The notes under the pieces: model-generated
Told to the model about the DNA's origin: nothing
Databases searched by the model: none
What the model saw: the letters and a program-made list of their open reading frames with translations, nothing else
In this document: piece by piece, positions 18,417 through 26,753 of the stretch
How positions within the stretch are numbered: position 1 is the first letter of the stretch
Layout: the number at the start of each line of letters is the position of its first letter
From: Emcibacter sp048269205
Lineage (GTDB): Bacteria > Pseudomonadota > Alphaproteobacteria > Sphingomonadales > Emcibacteraceae
DNA length: 64,000 nucleotides
Direction of reading: 5' to 3'
Assembly: GCF_048269205.1 (NCBI RefSeq)
Contig: NZ_JBLXJC010000001.1
Coordinates: forward strand, 434,001-498,000
Translations under genes and position numbers: made by a program

Positions 18417-19727
18417 TTAAAGGATAAACTTGGTCAGGTCGGAACGTTCGGTCAGGTCGCCGATATGTTCGTCCACATAGGCCGCATCGACGACCACTTC
18501 TGCTCCCGCCCTGTCGGTTGCTTCGAAGCTGATATCGTCGAGGATACGTTCCAGCACCGTGTGCAGGCGCCGGGCGCCGATATTTTCCACCGTTTCGTTG
18601 ACCTCGGCAGAAATACGGGCAATGGCGTCAATACCATCGTCTGTAAAAGTCAGGGTTACCTCTTCGGTGCTCAGCAAGGCTATGTACTGCTTGATCAGGC
18701 TATAATCCGGCTCCACAAGAATATGGCGGAAGTCGGCTTCGGTCAGGGCGCTGAGTTCGACCCGGATCGGCAGGCGTCCCTGCAGTTCGGGCAGCAGGTC
18801 TGACGGTTTCGCCAGACTGAAGGCGCCCGAGGCAATGAACAGGATGTGGTCGGTCTTGACCTGGCCGTGTTTGGTGGCCACCGTGCAGCCCTCAATCAGC
18901 GGCAGCAGGTCCCGCTGTACGCCTTCCCGGCTTACTTCACCGCCGCGCCTGTCCTGTCCGCCGGCGATTTTGTCGATTTCGTCAAGAAAAACAATGCCGC
19001 TCTGTTCCACCCGGTCCAGAGCTTCGCGGACGATGGCTTCTTCGTCCAGCAGCTTGTCGCCTTCGTCGGACAGGAGGGCCTCGGATGCTTCCCCGACCGT
19101 CATTTTCTTTTTAACGGTACGGGCGCCAAAGGCTTTGCCCATGATGTCATTGAGGTTGAGCATGCCCATGCTGGCGCCGGGCATGCCGGGAATGTCGATG
19201 GTTGGCATCTGGCTCGAGGCATTGTCCGAGACTTCCACCTCGATTTCCTTGTCGTCAAGCTGGCCTTCCCGTAGCATCTTGCGGAATTTCTGTCGCGTCT
19301 CGGCGCTGGCGGTTTCTCCCACCAGGGCGTCCAGAATTCTTTCCTCGGTGCTCAGTTCCGCTTTGGCAGTGACTTTCTTGCGGTTCTCGTCGCGCACCAT
19401 GCCGATGGAAAGCTCCACCAGGTCACGAACGATCTGCTCTACGTCCCGGCCCACATATCCCACCTCGGTGAATTTTGTGGCTTCAACTTTTACAAAAGGG
19501 GCATTGGCCAGTTTGGCCAGCCGTCGGGAAATTTCCGTCTTGCCGACACCGGTGGGGCCGATCATCAGGATATTTTTGGGAAGAACCTCTTCCCGCATGT
19601 CCTCGTCAAGTTGCTGACGACGCCAGCGATTGCGCAGGGCGATGGCAACAGCGCGTTTAGCATCCTTCTGGCCGATGATATAGCGATCAAGTTCCGAGAC
19701 GATTTCACGGGGAGAAAAAGATGACAT
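18417..19727 (-). CDS. hslU: ATP-dependent protease ATPase subunit HslU (ClpY)
   Basis: HslU is the AAA+ unfoldase that feeds substrates to the HslV peptidase. The 436-residue protein shows Walker A GPTGVGKTEISRR near residues 53-65 and the GYVGRDVE pore-loop segment near 90. The I-domain is in the middle, Walker B VFLDEIDKI lies near 250, and the C-terminal DLTKFIL tail matches the HslV-docking end. Its ATG overlaps the hslV stop by one base (TAATG). A terminator follows. Confidence 0.98.
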   Translation of the reverse strand: MSSFSPREIVSELDRYIIGQKDAKRAVAIALRNRWRRQQLDEDMREEVLPKNILMIGPTGVGKTEISRRLAKLANAPFVKVEATKFTEVGYVGRDVEQIVRDLVELSIGMVRDENRKKVTAKAELSTEERILDALVGETASAETRQKFRKMLREGQLDDKEIEVEVSDNASSQMPTIDIPGMPGASMGMLNLNDIMGKAFGARTVKKKMTVGEASEALLSDEGDKLLDEEAIVREALDRVEQSGIVFLDEIDKIAGGQDRRGGEVSREGVQRDLLPLIEGCTVATKHGQVKTDHILFIASGAFSLAKPSDLLPELQGRLPIRVELSALTEADFRHILVEPDYSLIKQYIALLSTEEVTLTFTDDGIDAIARISAEVNETVENIGARRLHTVLERILDDISFEATDRAGAEVVVDAAYVDEHIGDLTERSDLTKFIL

Positions 19728-20278
19728 TATTTTGCTTCCAGTACTTCGACAGTCAGGTTGTTATTGGTGTAGACGCAGATATCGGCGGCAATCCCCATGG
19801 CCTTGCGGGCGATTTCCTCCGCATCCAGGTCCTGGTCGATCAGGGCCCGTGCGGCGCTGAGCGCATAGTTGCCGCCTGATCCGATGGCCAGAATGCCGTC
19901 GGGAGTCTCCAGCACATCGCCGTTTCCAGTCAGGACCAGACTGACTTCCGCATCGACCACGATCATCATGGCTTCAAGTCGCCTGAGATAACGGTCCGTC
20001 CGCCAGTCCTTGGCCATTTCCACACAGGCGCGGGTGAGCTGGCCGTTAAAACGTTCCAGCTTTTCCTCAAGTCTTTCAAACAGAGCGAAGGCGTCAGCGG
20101 TAGAGCCGGCAAATCCGGCAATGACGCTGCCGTCGCCAAGGGGGCGAACCTTGCGGGCGTTGCCCTTGATGACCGTGTCTCCGAGCGAGACCTGCCCGTC
20201 GCCGGCGATGACCACTTTGTTACCCTTGCGGATGCTGAGAATGGTTGTACCGCGCCAGCTTCTCTGTTCTTCCGTCAT
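19727..20278 (-). CDS. hslV: ATP-dependent protease peptidase subunit HslV (ClpQ)
   Basis: HslV is the proteasome-like threonine peptidase of the HslUV complex. The 183-residue protein has a short propeptide before the RGTTILSIRKG motif, so the catalytic threonine is residue 11 after self-processing. This longer propeptide is usual in alphaproteobacteria; enteric HslV has only Met before Thr. GDGQVSLGDTV and the AGSTADAF segment follow. A candidate heat-shock promoter lies 35 bases upstream. hisB is divergent. Confidence 0.97.
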   Translation of the reverse strand: MTEEQRSWRGTTILSIRKGNKVVIAGDGQVSLGDTVIKGNARKVRPLGDGSVIAGFAGSTADAFALFERLEEKLERFNGQLTRACVEMAKDWRTDRYLRRLEAMMIVVDAEVSLVLTGNGDVLETPDGILAIGSGGNYALSAARALIDQDLDAEEIARKAMGIAADICVYTNNNLTVEVLEAK

Positions 20279-20312
20279 TCCGTTATCCTGTGTTTTCCTG
20301 AATTATGATCTC

Positions 20313-20343
20313 ACATTTGGGCAATTGGGGCCCCATGGTCAAG
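20313..20343 (-). promoter_or_regulatory. Candidate RpoH (sigma-32) promoter of hslVU
   Basis: Reading the minus strand, CTTGACC (from 20343) is followed after 15 bases by CCCAAATGT (20321-20313). This resembles the CTTGAAA/CCCCAT heat-shock pattern. hslVU is a classic RpoH-dependent operon and the spacing to the hslV ATG (about 35 bases) is sensible. The -10 match is imperfect. Confidence 0.4.
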
Positions 20344-20523
20344 GGTGAAGACGAAAATATCAGGTAAATCGGCCCATAAACCGCATAAAATACGTTCTGC
20401 GCACTGGCGCTTTGGGGCCCCGGCTGCTATATGTTTCGCGATTTTGTCTGTTACTGCCACAGATTAATGTATTATAGCCACCTGAAAGGCCCGTCAAAAG
20501 GGTCGAGTATTAAGGAGAACCCC

Positions 20524-21129
20524 ATGCGTAAAGCCAGTATGGAGCGTAAGACGAAAGAGACTGAAATCTCTGTTTCGGTCAACCTGGACGGCACAGGCGT
20601 CTATGACGTGGAAACCGGGATCGGATTTCTGGATCATATGATGGAGCAGCTGTCCCGGCACAGCCTGATCGACATTACAATCCGGGCCAAGGGCGATCTT
20701 CATATTGATTATCACCACACGACAGAGGACGTGGGGATCATTCTGGGCCAGACTGTCGGCAAGGCGTTGGGGGATCTAAAGGGCATTACCCGCTATGGCA
20801 ATGCCATCATCCCCATGGATGAAACCTGTACCCGGGTGTCCCTGGATGTCTCAGGTCGTCCTTTCCTGGTCTGGAAGGTGGACTTCAGCCGTGACAAGCT
20901 TGGGGAAATGGATACTGAACTGTTTCTTGAATGGTTCCGCGCCTTTGCCTTTGGCGCCGGCCTCACCCTGCATGTGGAAAATATGTATGGGGAAAACAAC
21001 CACCACATCATTGAGTCCAGCTACAAGGCGCTGGCCCGGGCCCTGCGCCAGGCCATTGAGATCGATCCGCGCAAGTCCGATGCCATTCCCTCCACCAAGG
21101 GGGTGCTTGGTGACAAGGTGGATATCTGA
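20524..21129 (+). CDS. hisB: Imidazoleglycerol-phosphate dehydratase
   Basis: HisB removes water from imidazoleglycerol phosphate in histidine synthesis. I start at the ATG encoding MRKASMERK, which has AAGGAG eight bases upstream; the open frame extends 31 residues further upstream but without family likeness. The 201-residue protein is the monofunctional form. The manganese-binding histidine motifs are DHMMEQLSRH, DYHHTTED and NNHHIIES. It leads the his operon, which is divergent from hslVU. Confidence 0.97.
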   Translation: MRKASMERKTKETEISVSVNLDGTGVYDVETGIGFLDHMMEQLSRHSLIDITIRAKGDLHIDYHHTTEDVGIILGQTVGKALGDLKGITRYGNAIIPMDETCTRVSLDVSGRPFLVWKVDFSRDKLGEMDTELFLEWFRAFAFGAGLTLHVENMYGENNHHIIESSYKALARALRQAIEIDPRKSDAIPSTKGVLGDKVDI

Positions 21130-21152
21130 TTCCGTAACAGACGAGTAGGGAA

Positions 21153-21614
21153 ATGAGCTATAAAACCTTCACCGCGTATGTGCGCCCCTCCACAGACCCC
21201 GGGGAAAACGGTATCGATCTTGTGGTCGTTCCGGATGAATTTTCCTTTGGTGCTATGATTTTCGGTCCTGTTTGGGCGCTTTTCCATCAGATGTGGGTGG
21301 TTGCGGGGCTGCTGGGTATTGCCTATGTCCTGCTTCTCTTTGTGCTGGAGTTTCAGGGGGCCGGACTGCTTTTCCTGGGGCTGGCGCTGCTTACCGGCTT
21401 CGAGGGACTGAACTGGAAAGGCTGGTCCCTGGAGAAGAAAGGTTATATCGCTACCGGCATAGTCGGGGGCGATGACGAACATACGGCCTTGAGGCGCTTT
21501 TTCCATTTGCTGGCAGCGGGAGATATTTCCCTGCCCCGTTTCGGGCCGAAGGACACTGTGGCTACAGTGCATGCACCTGCCGCTGCCGGATACGCAGGAC
21601 AGCCGGAAAAATGA
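21153..21614 (+). CDS. DUF2628 membrane protein in the his operon
   Basis: This 153-residue protein has the DUF2628 layout: an N-terminal stretch, then FSFGAMIFGPVWALFHQMW and two hydrophobic segments (about residues 45-62 and 66-80) ending in a basic WSLEKKGY region. The gene lies between hisB and hisH in many alphaproteobacteria, but no role in histidine synthesis is established. Its stop overlaps the hisH ATG by 4 bp, so it is translated as part of the operon. Confidence 0.85.
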   Translation: MSYKTFTAYVRPSTDPGENGIDLVVVPDEFSFGAMIFGPVWALFHQMWVVAGLLGIAYVLLLFVLEFQGAGLLFLGLALLTGFEGLNWKGWSLEKKGYIATGIVGGDDEHTALRRFFHLLAAGDISLPRFGPKDTVATVHAPAAAGYAGQPEK

Positions 21615-22264
21615 AAACAGTCATTATCGATTACGGTTCCGGCAATCTGAGATCGGCGGAAAAAGCGACCGAGCGTGTGGCATCGGAACTTGGCCTGAGC
21701 ACAGAAATCCGGGTCAGTGCCCTGGCCGAAGACGTATTGACGGCAGACAGGGTGATCCTGCCTGGCGTCGGAGCATTTGGCGACTGTATGCGGGGACTTA
21801 CCGCCCTGCCGGGGATGCGGGAGGCACTTGAGGAAACGGTGATCGGCAAGGGCCGCCCGTTTCTCGGAATTTGCGTTGGTATGCAGTTGATGGCGACAGA
21901 AGGCCATGAGCACGGCACATGCCGGGGGCTTGGCTGGCTTGACGGGACTGTGGAGCCTATTCAGGTTCCCTCCGACAGTGGACTGAAAATTCCTCATATG
22001 GGCTGGAATGAACTCTATTTTTCAGAACGGGCGGGCAATCATCCGGTCTTGGCCGGTCTCAGCAACAGGGATCATGCCTATTTTGTGCACAGCTATTATT
22101 TCCGTCCCGCAAATCCCGAGATGGTTATGGCCTCGGTCGATTATGGTGGGCCGGTGACGGCCATTGTCGGGCGTGATAATATGATCGGGACACAGTTTCA
22201 TCCGGAAAAAAGCCAGGCGGTGGGGCTCCGCCTTCTGGGCAATTTTCTGGGGTGGGCCCCCTGA
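21611..22264 (+). CDS. hisH: Imidazole glycerol phosphate synthase subunit HisH
   Basis: HisH is the glutaminase half of IGP synthase, which supplies ammonia to HisF. The 217-residue class-I amidotransferase has the nucleophile cysteine in LGICVGMQLM near residue 85 and the oxyanion segment LPGVGAFGDCM near 50. The catalytic His-x-Glu is in GTQFHPEKSQ near the end. The start overlaps the DUF2628 gene by 4 bp. HisA and HisF follow after an inserted GNAT gene. Confidence 0.97.
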   Translation: MKTVIIDYGSGNLRSAEKATERVASELGLSTEIRVSALAEDVLTADRVILPGVGAFGDCMRGLTALPGMREALEETVIGKGRPFLGICVGMQLMATEGHEHGTCRGLGWLDGTVEPIQVPSDSGLKIPHMGWNELYFSERAGNHPVLAGLSNRDHAYFVHSYYFRPANPEMVMASVDYGGPVTAIVGRDNMIGTQFHPEKSQAVGLRLLGNFLGWAP

Positions 22265-22284
22265 CAAGGTTGCGGAGATCTGAT

Positions 22285-22830
22285 ATGGCTGACGACGATT
22301 CCGGTAAAAACGCTCCCTCCATGGAAATCGAGGTGGTGACCATGCTCGAGGGCGTCGCCCTGTCGCAGCTGTGCGTGGTGACCCGGGAGGCCATCGAAGA
22401 CGGTATCGGGTTCGGCTGGCTGAATCAGCCGCCGCAAAAGACCCTGGAGAATTATTGGAAGGGTGTCATGCTGATGCCCGACCGGACCCTGTTTGTGGCC
22501 CGGCTTGACGGTCAGGTGTGCGGCGCCTGCCAGCTGGTCAGGCCGCCAACCAGCAACGAGGCCGGTGCTTTCTCGGCGGAAATTGTAAATTTCTTTCTTG
22601 CACCCTGGGCCAGGGGATTTGATCTGGCCAAAAAAATGCTGAAAGAGGTAGAGGATGATGCCCGCCGGCAGGGATTCAGGTCTCTCAACAGTAACATGCG
22701 GGCGGACCAGCAGGCCGCCATCGCCATTTGTGAATGGCTCGGCATGAAAAAATGGGGCATCAAGGAACGCTACGCCATGATCAACGGCAAGTTTGTACCG
22801 GGGTACTATTATACGAAGGATATTGATTAG
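22285..22830 (+). CDS. GNAT-family N-acetyltransferase in the his operon
   Basis: This 181-residue protein has the GNAT fold signature. VAREDGQ-like strand residues (FVARLDGQVCGACQLV) precede NFFLAPWARGFDLAKKML, where the acetyl-CoA loop (R/Q-x2-G-x-A/G) appears as ARGFDLA, and LNSNMRADQQAAIAICEWLGM ends the domain. I use the ATG with GGAG upstream; a GTG 33 bases earlier is also possible. It ends directly at the hisA ATG. The substrate is unknown. Being inside the his operon suggests cotranscription rather than a proven role. Confidence 0.8.
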   Translation: MADDDSGKNAPSMEIEVVTMLEGVALSQLCVVTREAIEDGIGFGWLNQPPQKTLENYWKGVMLMPDRTLFVARLDGQVCGACQLVRPPTSNEAGAFSAEIVNFFLAPWARGFDLAKKMLKEVEDDARRQGFRSLNSNMRADQQAAIAICEWLGMKKWGIKERYAMINGKFVPGYYYTKDID

Positions 22831-23571
22831 ATGATTTTGTTTCCAGCCATTGATCTGAAGGACGGAAATTGTGTCCGGCTCTACAAGGGGGAAATGGACC
22901 AGGCCACCGTTTTTAACGATAACCCGGCTGACCAGGCCCGCAAGTTTCAGGAGACAGGCTGCGAATGGCTGCATCTTGTGGACCTGAACGGGGCTTTTGA
23001 AGGCAAGCCGGTGAACGGCGCGGCTGTGGACGCAATTCTCGCCGCCGTGGATATTCCGGTGCAGCTGGGTGGCGGTATCCGCGATATGGCGACAATCCAA
23101 TACTGGCTGGACAGGGGCATTCGCCGGGTGATCCTGGGGACGGTGGCCTTGCGCAATCCGGAAATGGTGATTGAGGCCTCGCGGGAGTTTTCCGGTCATA
23201 TCGTGGTCGGTATTGATGCCCGGGACGGCCGGGTCGCTGTGGAAGGCTGGGCAGAAACCTCCGAGATGACCGCTGTTGATCTGGGCCGCAAGTTTGAAGA
23301 TGCCGGTGTGGCCGCCATCGTCTATACGGATATAGATCGGGACGGCACCATGCAGGGGCTGAATGTGGAAGGCACCATTGATCTGGCCAATGCCTTGAAT
23401 ATCCCGGTGATCGCTTCCGGGGGGGTGGCCAGCATGGACGATCTTCGCGTATTGAAAGAGGCCGCTGACAAGGCCACCGGCACCATTGAAGGAGCGATAT
23501 CCGGCCGGGCGCTTTATGATGGCCGGCTTGACCCGGTAGAGGCGCTCGCCTTTCTCAGGGGAGAGGCATAA
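22831..23571 (+). CDS. hisA: Phosphoribosylformimino-AICAR-phosphate isomerase
   Basis: HisA opens the ribose of ProFAR to give PRFAR. The 246-residue half-barrel-repeat TIM barrel begins with FPAIDLKDGNCVRLYKG, whose aspartate is catalytic. The second catalytic aspartate lies in VYTDIDRDGTMQG, and the phosphate-binding motifs QLGGGIRD and ASGGVASMDDL are both present. It starts right after the GNAT gene and its last base is shared with the hisF start. Confidence 0.97.
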   Translation: MILFPAIDLKDGNCVRLYKGEMDQATVFNDNPADQARKFQETGCEWLHLVDLNGAFEGKPVNGAAVDAILAAVDIPVQLGGGIRDMATIQYWLDRGIRRVILGTVALRNPEMVIEASREFSGHIVVGIDARDGRVAVEGWAETSEMTAVDLGRKFEDAGVAAIVYTDIDRDGTMQGLNVEGTIDLANALNIPVIASGGVASMDDLRVLKEAADKATGTIEGAISGRALYDGRLDPVEALAFLRGEA

Positions 23572-24329
23572 TGCTGAAGGCCCGTGTTATCCCCTGTCTC
23601 GATGTGAAAGATGGTCGTGTGGTCAAGGGGGTGAATTTCGTCGATCTGCGCGATGCGGGTGATCCGGTGGAGCAGGCCCGCCTCTATGACAGGGCCGGTG
23701 CCGATGAGCTGTGTTTTCTCGATATTACCGCCTCAAGCGATAATCGCGGTATTATCCTGGACGTGGTGCGCAGGACCGCGGAACAGTGTTTCATGCCGCT
23801 GACCGTCGGCGGTGGGGTCAGGACCGAGGAAGATGTCCGCAACCTGCTTCTTGCCGGGGCCGACAAGGTTTCTGTCATGACGGCGGCGGTAAAAAGGCCG
23901 GAGCTGGTGCGGGAACTGGCGGAAAAATTCGGCAGTCAGTGTATCGTCGTCGCCATCGATGCCAAGCAGACGGGGCCGGACAAATATGAGGTTTTTACCC
24001 ATGGCGGTCGTGAGCCGACAGGGATTGATGCGGTGGAATATGCCAAAAAGGTGGCTGAATATGGGGCCGGAGAGATACTGCTGACCAGTATGGACCGGGA
24101 CGGTACCAAACAGGGCTTTAATATTGATCTGACCCGCGCGATTGCCGATGCGGTCACCATTCCGGTGATTGCCTCCGGCGGGGTCGGCAATCTGGACCAT
24201 CTGGTGGAAGGTATAAGGGACGGGCATGCCACGGCGGTGCTGGCCGCTTCCATTTTTCATTTTGGCGAATATACTATCGGGGAAGCCAAGGAATATATGG
24301 AAAAGGCCGGCATTCCGGTAAGACGCTAG
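23571..24329 (+). CDS. hisF: Imidazole glycerol phosphate synthase subunit HisF
   Basis: HisF is the cyclase half of IGP synthase and makes IGP and AICAR from PRFAR and ammonia. The 252-residue TIM barrel has the catalytic aspartate in IPCLDVKDGRVVKG near residue 11 and the second in LLTSMDRDGTKQGF near 175. Phosphate loops are VGGGVRTEED and ASGGVGNLDHL. Its ATG overlaps the hisA stop by one base, and hisE follows after 6 bp. Confidence 0.98.
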   Translation: MLKARVIPCLDVKDGRVVKGVNFVDLRDAGDPVEQARLYDRAGADELCFLDITASSDNRGIILDVVRRTAEQCFMPLTVGGGVRTEEDVRNLLLAGADKVSVMTAAVKRPELVRELAEKFGSQCIVVAIDAKQTGPDKYEVFTHGGREPTGIDAVEYAKKVAEYGAGEILLTSMDRDGTKQGFNIDLTRAIADAVTIPVIASGGVGNLDHLVEGIRDGHATAVLAASIFHFGEYTIGEAKEYMEKAGIPVRR

Positions 24330-24335
24330 GGGAAG

Positions 24336-24659
24336 ATGATGAAAAATACGGAAGTGCTGGAACGTCTGGCAGCTCTGTTGAAGGAACGCAAAAGTGTTGC
24401 GCCTGAAAACAGTTATGTGGGCTCATTGTATCGCAAGGGGCGCCGCAAGATTGCCCAGAAAGTGGGTGAGGAGGCGGTGGAAACGGCCATTGCTGCCGTT
24501 GACGGCAGTCATGACGAGGTGATTGCTGAATCTGCCGACCTGATTTTCCATCTGATGGTGTTGTGGGCGGATATGGATATCCGGCCCGAGGAGGTCTATG
24601 CCGAACTTGCCCGCCGGGAAGGTATTTCAGGCATTGAAGAGAAGAAATCACGGGGCTGA
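24336..24659 (+). CDS. hisE: Phosphoribosyl-ATP pyrophosphatase
   Basis: HisE hydrolyses phosphoribosyl-ATP to phosphoribosyl-AMP. This is the stand-alone form (107 residues), as in most alphaproteobacteria. The MazG-like core GRRKIAQKVGEEAVETAIAA carries the magnesium-binding glutamates, and ESADLIFHLMVL adds the second acidic helix. It starts with two adjacent ATGs. It follows hisF and precedes the HIT gene. Confidence 0.96.
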   Translation: MMKNTEVLERLAALLKERKSVAPENSYVGSLYRKGRRKIAQKVGEEAVETAIAAVDGSHDEVIAESADLIFHLMVLWADMDIRPEEVYAELARREGISGIEEKKSRG

Positions 24660-24682
24660 CAGCCCGGGAAAGGGAAATTGAA

Positions 24683-25042
24683 ATGGCGTATGATCCGGAA
24701 AATATTTTTGCGAAAATCCTGCGCGGGGAACTCCCCTGCAACAAGGTCTATGAAGATGAATACAGCCTGGCATTCCATGATATCAATCCTCAGGCCCCGG
24801 TCCATGTGCTTGTGATCCCCAAGGGCGACTATGTGAGCATGGATGATTTTACCGCCAAGGCCCCCGCGGAACTGATCACAGGTTTTTTCCAGGCCGTGGG
24901 AAAGGTGGCGCGTCAGTTGGAACTGGACGAGCCGGGATACCGCATTCTCGCCAACATCGGCACGCACGGGCATCAGGAAGTGCCGCATTTGCATATTCAC
25001 ATCTTTGGGGGAAGACCTCTGGGACCAATGCTTGCGGGATAG
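24683..25042 (+). CDS. HIT-family nucleotide hydrolase
   Basis: This 119-residue HIT-family protein resembles bacterial HinT, a purine nucleoside phosphoramidase. The histidine triad is intact as HLHIHIFGG near residue 105, and the N-terminal NIFAKILRGELP and VIPKGDY segments match the family. It is the last gene of the his operon in this window, 23 bp after hisE. This position is common in alphaproteobacteria. Confidence 0.93.
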   Translation: MAYDPENIFAKILRGELPCNKVYEDEYSLAFHDINPQAPVHVLVIPKGDYVSMDDFTAKAPAELITGFFQAVGKVARQLELDEPGYRILANIGTHGHQEVPHLHIHIFGGRPLGPMLAG

Positions 25043-25073
25043 GCTGTCGCAGTCGCATTACAGGCACTATACA

Positions 25074-25107
25074 GAAAAAAAGCAGCCCCGAGGGAGCTGC
25101 TTTTTTG
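25074..25107. terminator. Bidirectional terminator between HIT gene and secreted protein gene
   Basis: AGCAGC pairs with GCTGCT in a stem extended by CCC/GGG with one bulged base, flanked by a run of A on the left and TTTTTTG on the right. Reading either strand gives a hairpin followed by a U-run, which suits the convergent genes on both sides. Confidence 0.8.
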
Positions 25108-25142
25108 TAATTCCAAACCCTGATTTTACTGGTAAGCTGTTT

Positions 25143-25475
25143 TTAGCTTTCAGACTGCTCGTTAAATTCACGAATGGCAGCGTTCAGCTTTTTGGCAGCT
25201 TTCACTTCAGTGGCATTGGCAAAGGCCAGCTTGGTTTCGATGGCACTTTTGTGGGCATAGGTGCTGATGGAATCCAGAAGACATTTCTTGTATGCCTCAT
25301 TGGCAGGCTGGAATTCGTTACGAAACTTTTCAACCATATCAATCAGCTGCTCAGAGCCGGAAATATAGGCGTCGGGAAGCACGGGGGCTTCCGGTTTGAC
25401 ACATTTTGCTGCCAGCGCAGGGGTGGCAATCAGTGTAGCAAGGCAGATACCTGTAAGTACAAAATTCTTCTTCAT
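25143..25475 (-). CDS. Small secreted protein with two conserved cysteines, unknown family
   Basis: I do not recognise this 110-residue protein. It has a clear signal peptide (MKKNFVLTG then LATPALAA) with cleavage near residue 22. The mature protein starts AKCVKPEAPVLPD and has a second cysteine in AYKKCLLDS, then a helical, charged C-terminus. The pattern C-x3-P-x2-P-x2-P-D ... FQP ... C is shared with the protein at 26295-26753, so they are paralogues. The two cysteines probably form a periplasmic disulfide. Confidence 0.75.
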   Translation of the reverse strand: MKKNFVLTGICLATLIATPALAAKCVKPEAPVLPDAYISGSEQLIDMVEKFRNEFQPANEAYKKCLLDSISTYAHKSAIETKLAFANATEVKAAKKLNAAIREFNEQSES

Positions 25476-25809
25476 GTCGAGGCTCCTTAAATTCTAAAAA
25501 CGTCCAGGGGCCTCCCTATAGTTTTTTTGGCCGCATTGTTGCAACGCAATAAACCTATAAAAAATAGCATTCCCCGAGAAGACGTAAATTTTGCAAGGCA
25601 GCTATGTGCTGAGCTAATGGCTGGTGAATATTTTGTAAACTGGGGATGTCACTATTTCCGCTCTATATCATTTGAAACTTATGTAACAAGTTGATTTTTC
25701 TGCAAAATATTCCTTGTGTGGTCCATTTTTTTATCTAAACTTTCAGTTATGTGTAATCACAAGTAATGCGTGAAGACACATTGGGGTTTAGTTGCAGTTG
25801 GGTAAAAGA
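25476..25809. other. AT-rich intergenic region between divergent genes
   Basis: This 334-base stretch separates the secreted-protein gene (minus) from the PAS_5 gene (plus). It must hold both promoters, but no box is good enough to call. I see no convincing ORF, repeat or RNA structure. There is a small TTGTTGCAACGCAA near-palindrome around 25539-25552. Confidence 0.5.
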
Positions 25810-26292
25810 ATGTTCAATACAGATGTGGGGTTGGAGGATATTCCCGTAGAACCTCTGCGGGAATTATATGAATACTGGAACAGAATTCGCGGCACCCGCA
25901 TGATGCCTGCCCGGATAGATATCCAGCCCGCCGAACTTGCCTCCATTCTGCCCCTGCTGGTATTGGTCGATGTCGAACAGAACCCGGAACGCTTTAAAAT
26001 CAGGCTCATGGGCACTGAAACGGTAAAAGTCATGGGGGAGGACCTGACGGGCCAATATCTGGAAACCCTGCATGATCATGAGAAGCTTACACAACACATG
26101 CTGTGGCTTGTGGAAAGCCATAAGCCCTATCTTTCCTGTGATACCATGAGCTGGAAGAATAAAAACTATCTGAGCTATTACGCCCTGGCCCTGCCCCTGT
26201 CCGACAACGACAGGGATGTCAACATGATCCTCTTCGGCTTTCACTATTTCTTCAATACCGGAGTGGGCGAGGCCCGCACCCAGGCGGAATAA
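25810..26292 (+). CDS. PAS_5-type PAS domain protein
   Basis: This protein of about 160 residues matches the alphaproteobacterial PAS_5 family, single-domain PAS proteins of unknown ligand. Visible family features are LYEYWNRIRGTRMMPARIDI near the N-terminus, then LVLVDVEQNPERFKIRLMGTE and a C-terminal LPLSDNDRDVNMILFGFHY. No output domain is attached. I chose ATG 25810; TTG codons at 25792 and 25798 could add up to six residues. A polar or sensory role is only inferred from the PAS fold. Confidence 0.75.
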   Translation: MFNTDVGLEDIPVEPLRELYEYWNRIRGTRMMPARIDIQPAELASILPLLVLVDVEQNPERFKIRLMGTETVKVMGEDLTGQYLETLHDHEKLTQHMLWLVESHKPYLSCDTMSWKNKNYLSYYALALPLSDNDRDVNMILFGFHYFFNTGVGEARTQAE

Positions 26293-26294
26293 CG

Positions 26295-26753
26295 TTACCG
26301 GGATGTATCGTCGTCACCGGTAGGGGTATCCGCATCCGGTGCCGTTCCGGTACCGGTTGTTGCGGTTGTCCCGCTTTCCGTATCGCCTGACACATCCTCC
26401 CCGGCGGCCTCCCGGGCCTTGAAGTCCCGGATCGCCTGGTTTAACAATCCGGCCAGACGTTCCTCGATCTGGTAGGCGGCATCATGACGGGCCGTCCATT
26501 CTTCGGTCTGTTCGGATGTGGCAAGGTCACCGACGGCAATCTGTTCATTCTTGATACAGTTCTGGAAACTTCTTACTTCGGGCTGGAACGTACTCTTGAA
26601 GACGTGAATGACTTCAAGAAGATGGTCGCGGCTCACCGTTTTTCCATCCGGAATAACGGGGCGCTTCGGGAACTCGCATTCGGCATGCCCTGCCTGTGCA
26701 AGGCCGGTGGCCAGCAACAGGGACAGGAAAATGACTCTGGTACCAGACTTCAT
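26295..26753 (-). CDS. Small secreted protein with two conserved cysteines and a T/G/D-rich tail
   Basis: This 152-residue protein is unnamed. A signal peptide (LSLLLATGLAQAGHA) precedes ECEFPKRPVIPDG, followed by FQPEVRSFQNCIKN and an alpha-helical stretch. This is the same layout as the 110-residue protein at 25143-25475. It differs by about 30 extra C-terminal residues rich in Thr, Gly and Asp, likely disordered. Its ATG overlaps the stop of the adenosine kinase gene by 4 bp, so it is expressed from that gene's mRNA. Confidence 0.75.
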   Translation of the reverse strand: MKSGTRVIFLSLLLATGLAQAGHAECEFPKRPVIPDGKTVSRDHLLEVIHVFKSTFQPEVRSFQNCIKNEQIAVGDLATSEQTEEWTARHDAAYQIEERLAGLLNQAIRDFKAREAAGEDVSGDTESGTTATTGTGTAPDADTPTGDDDTSR

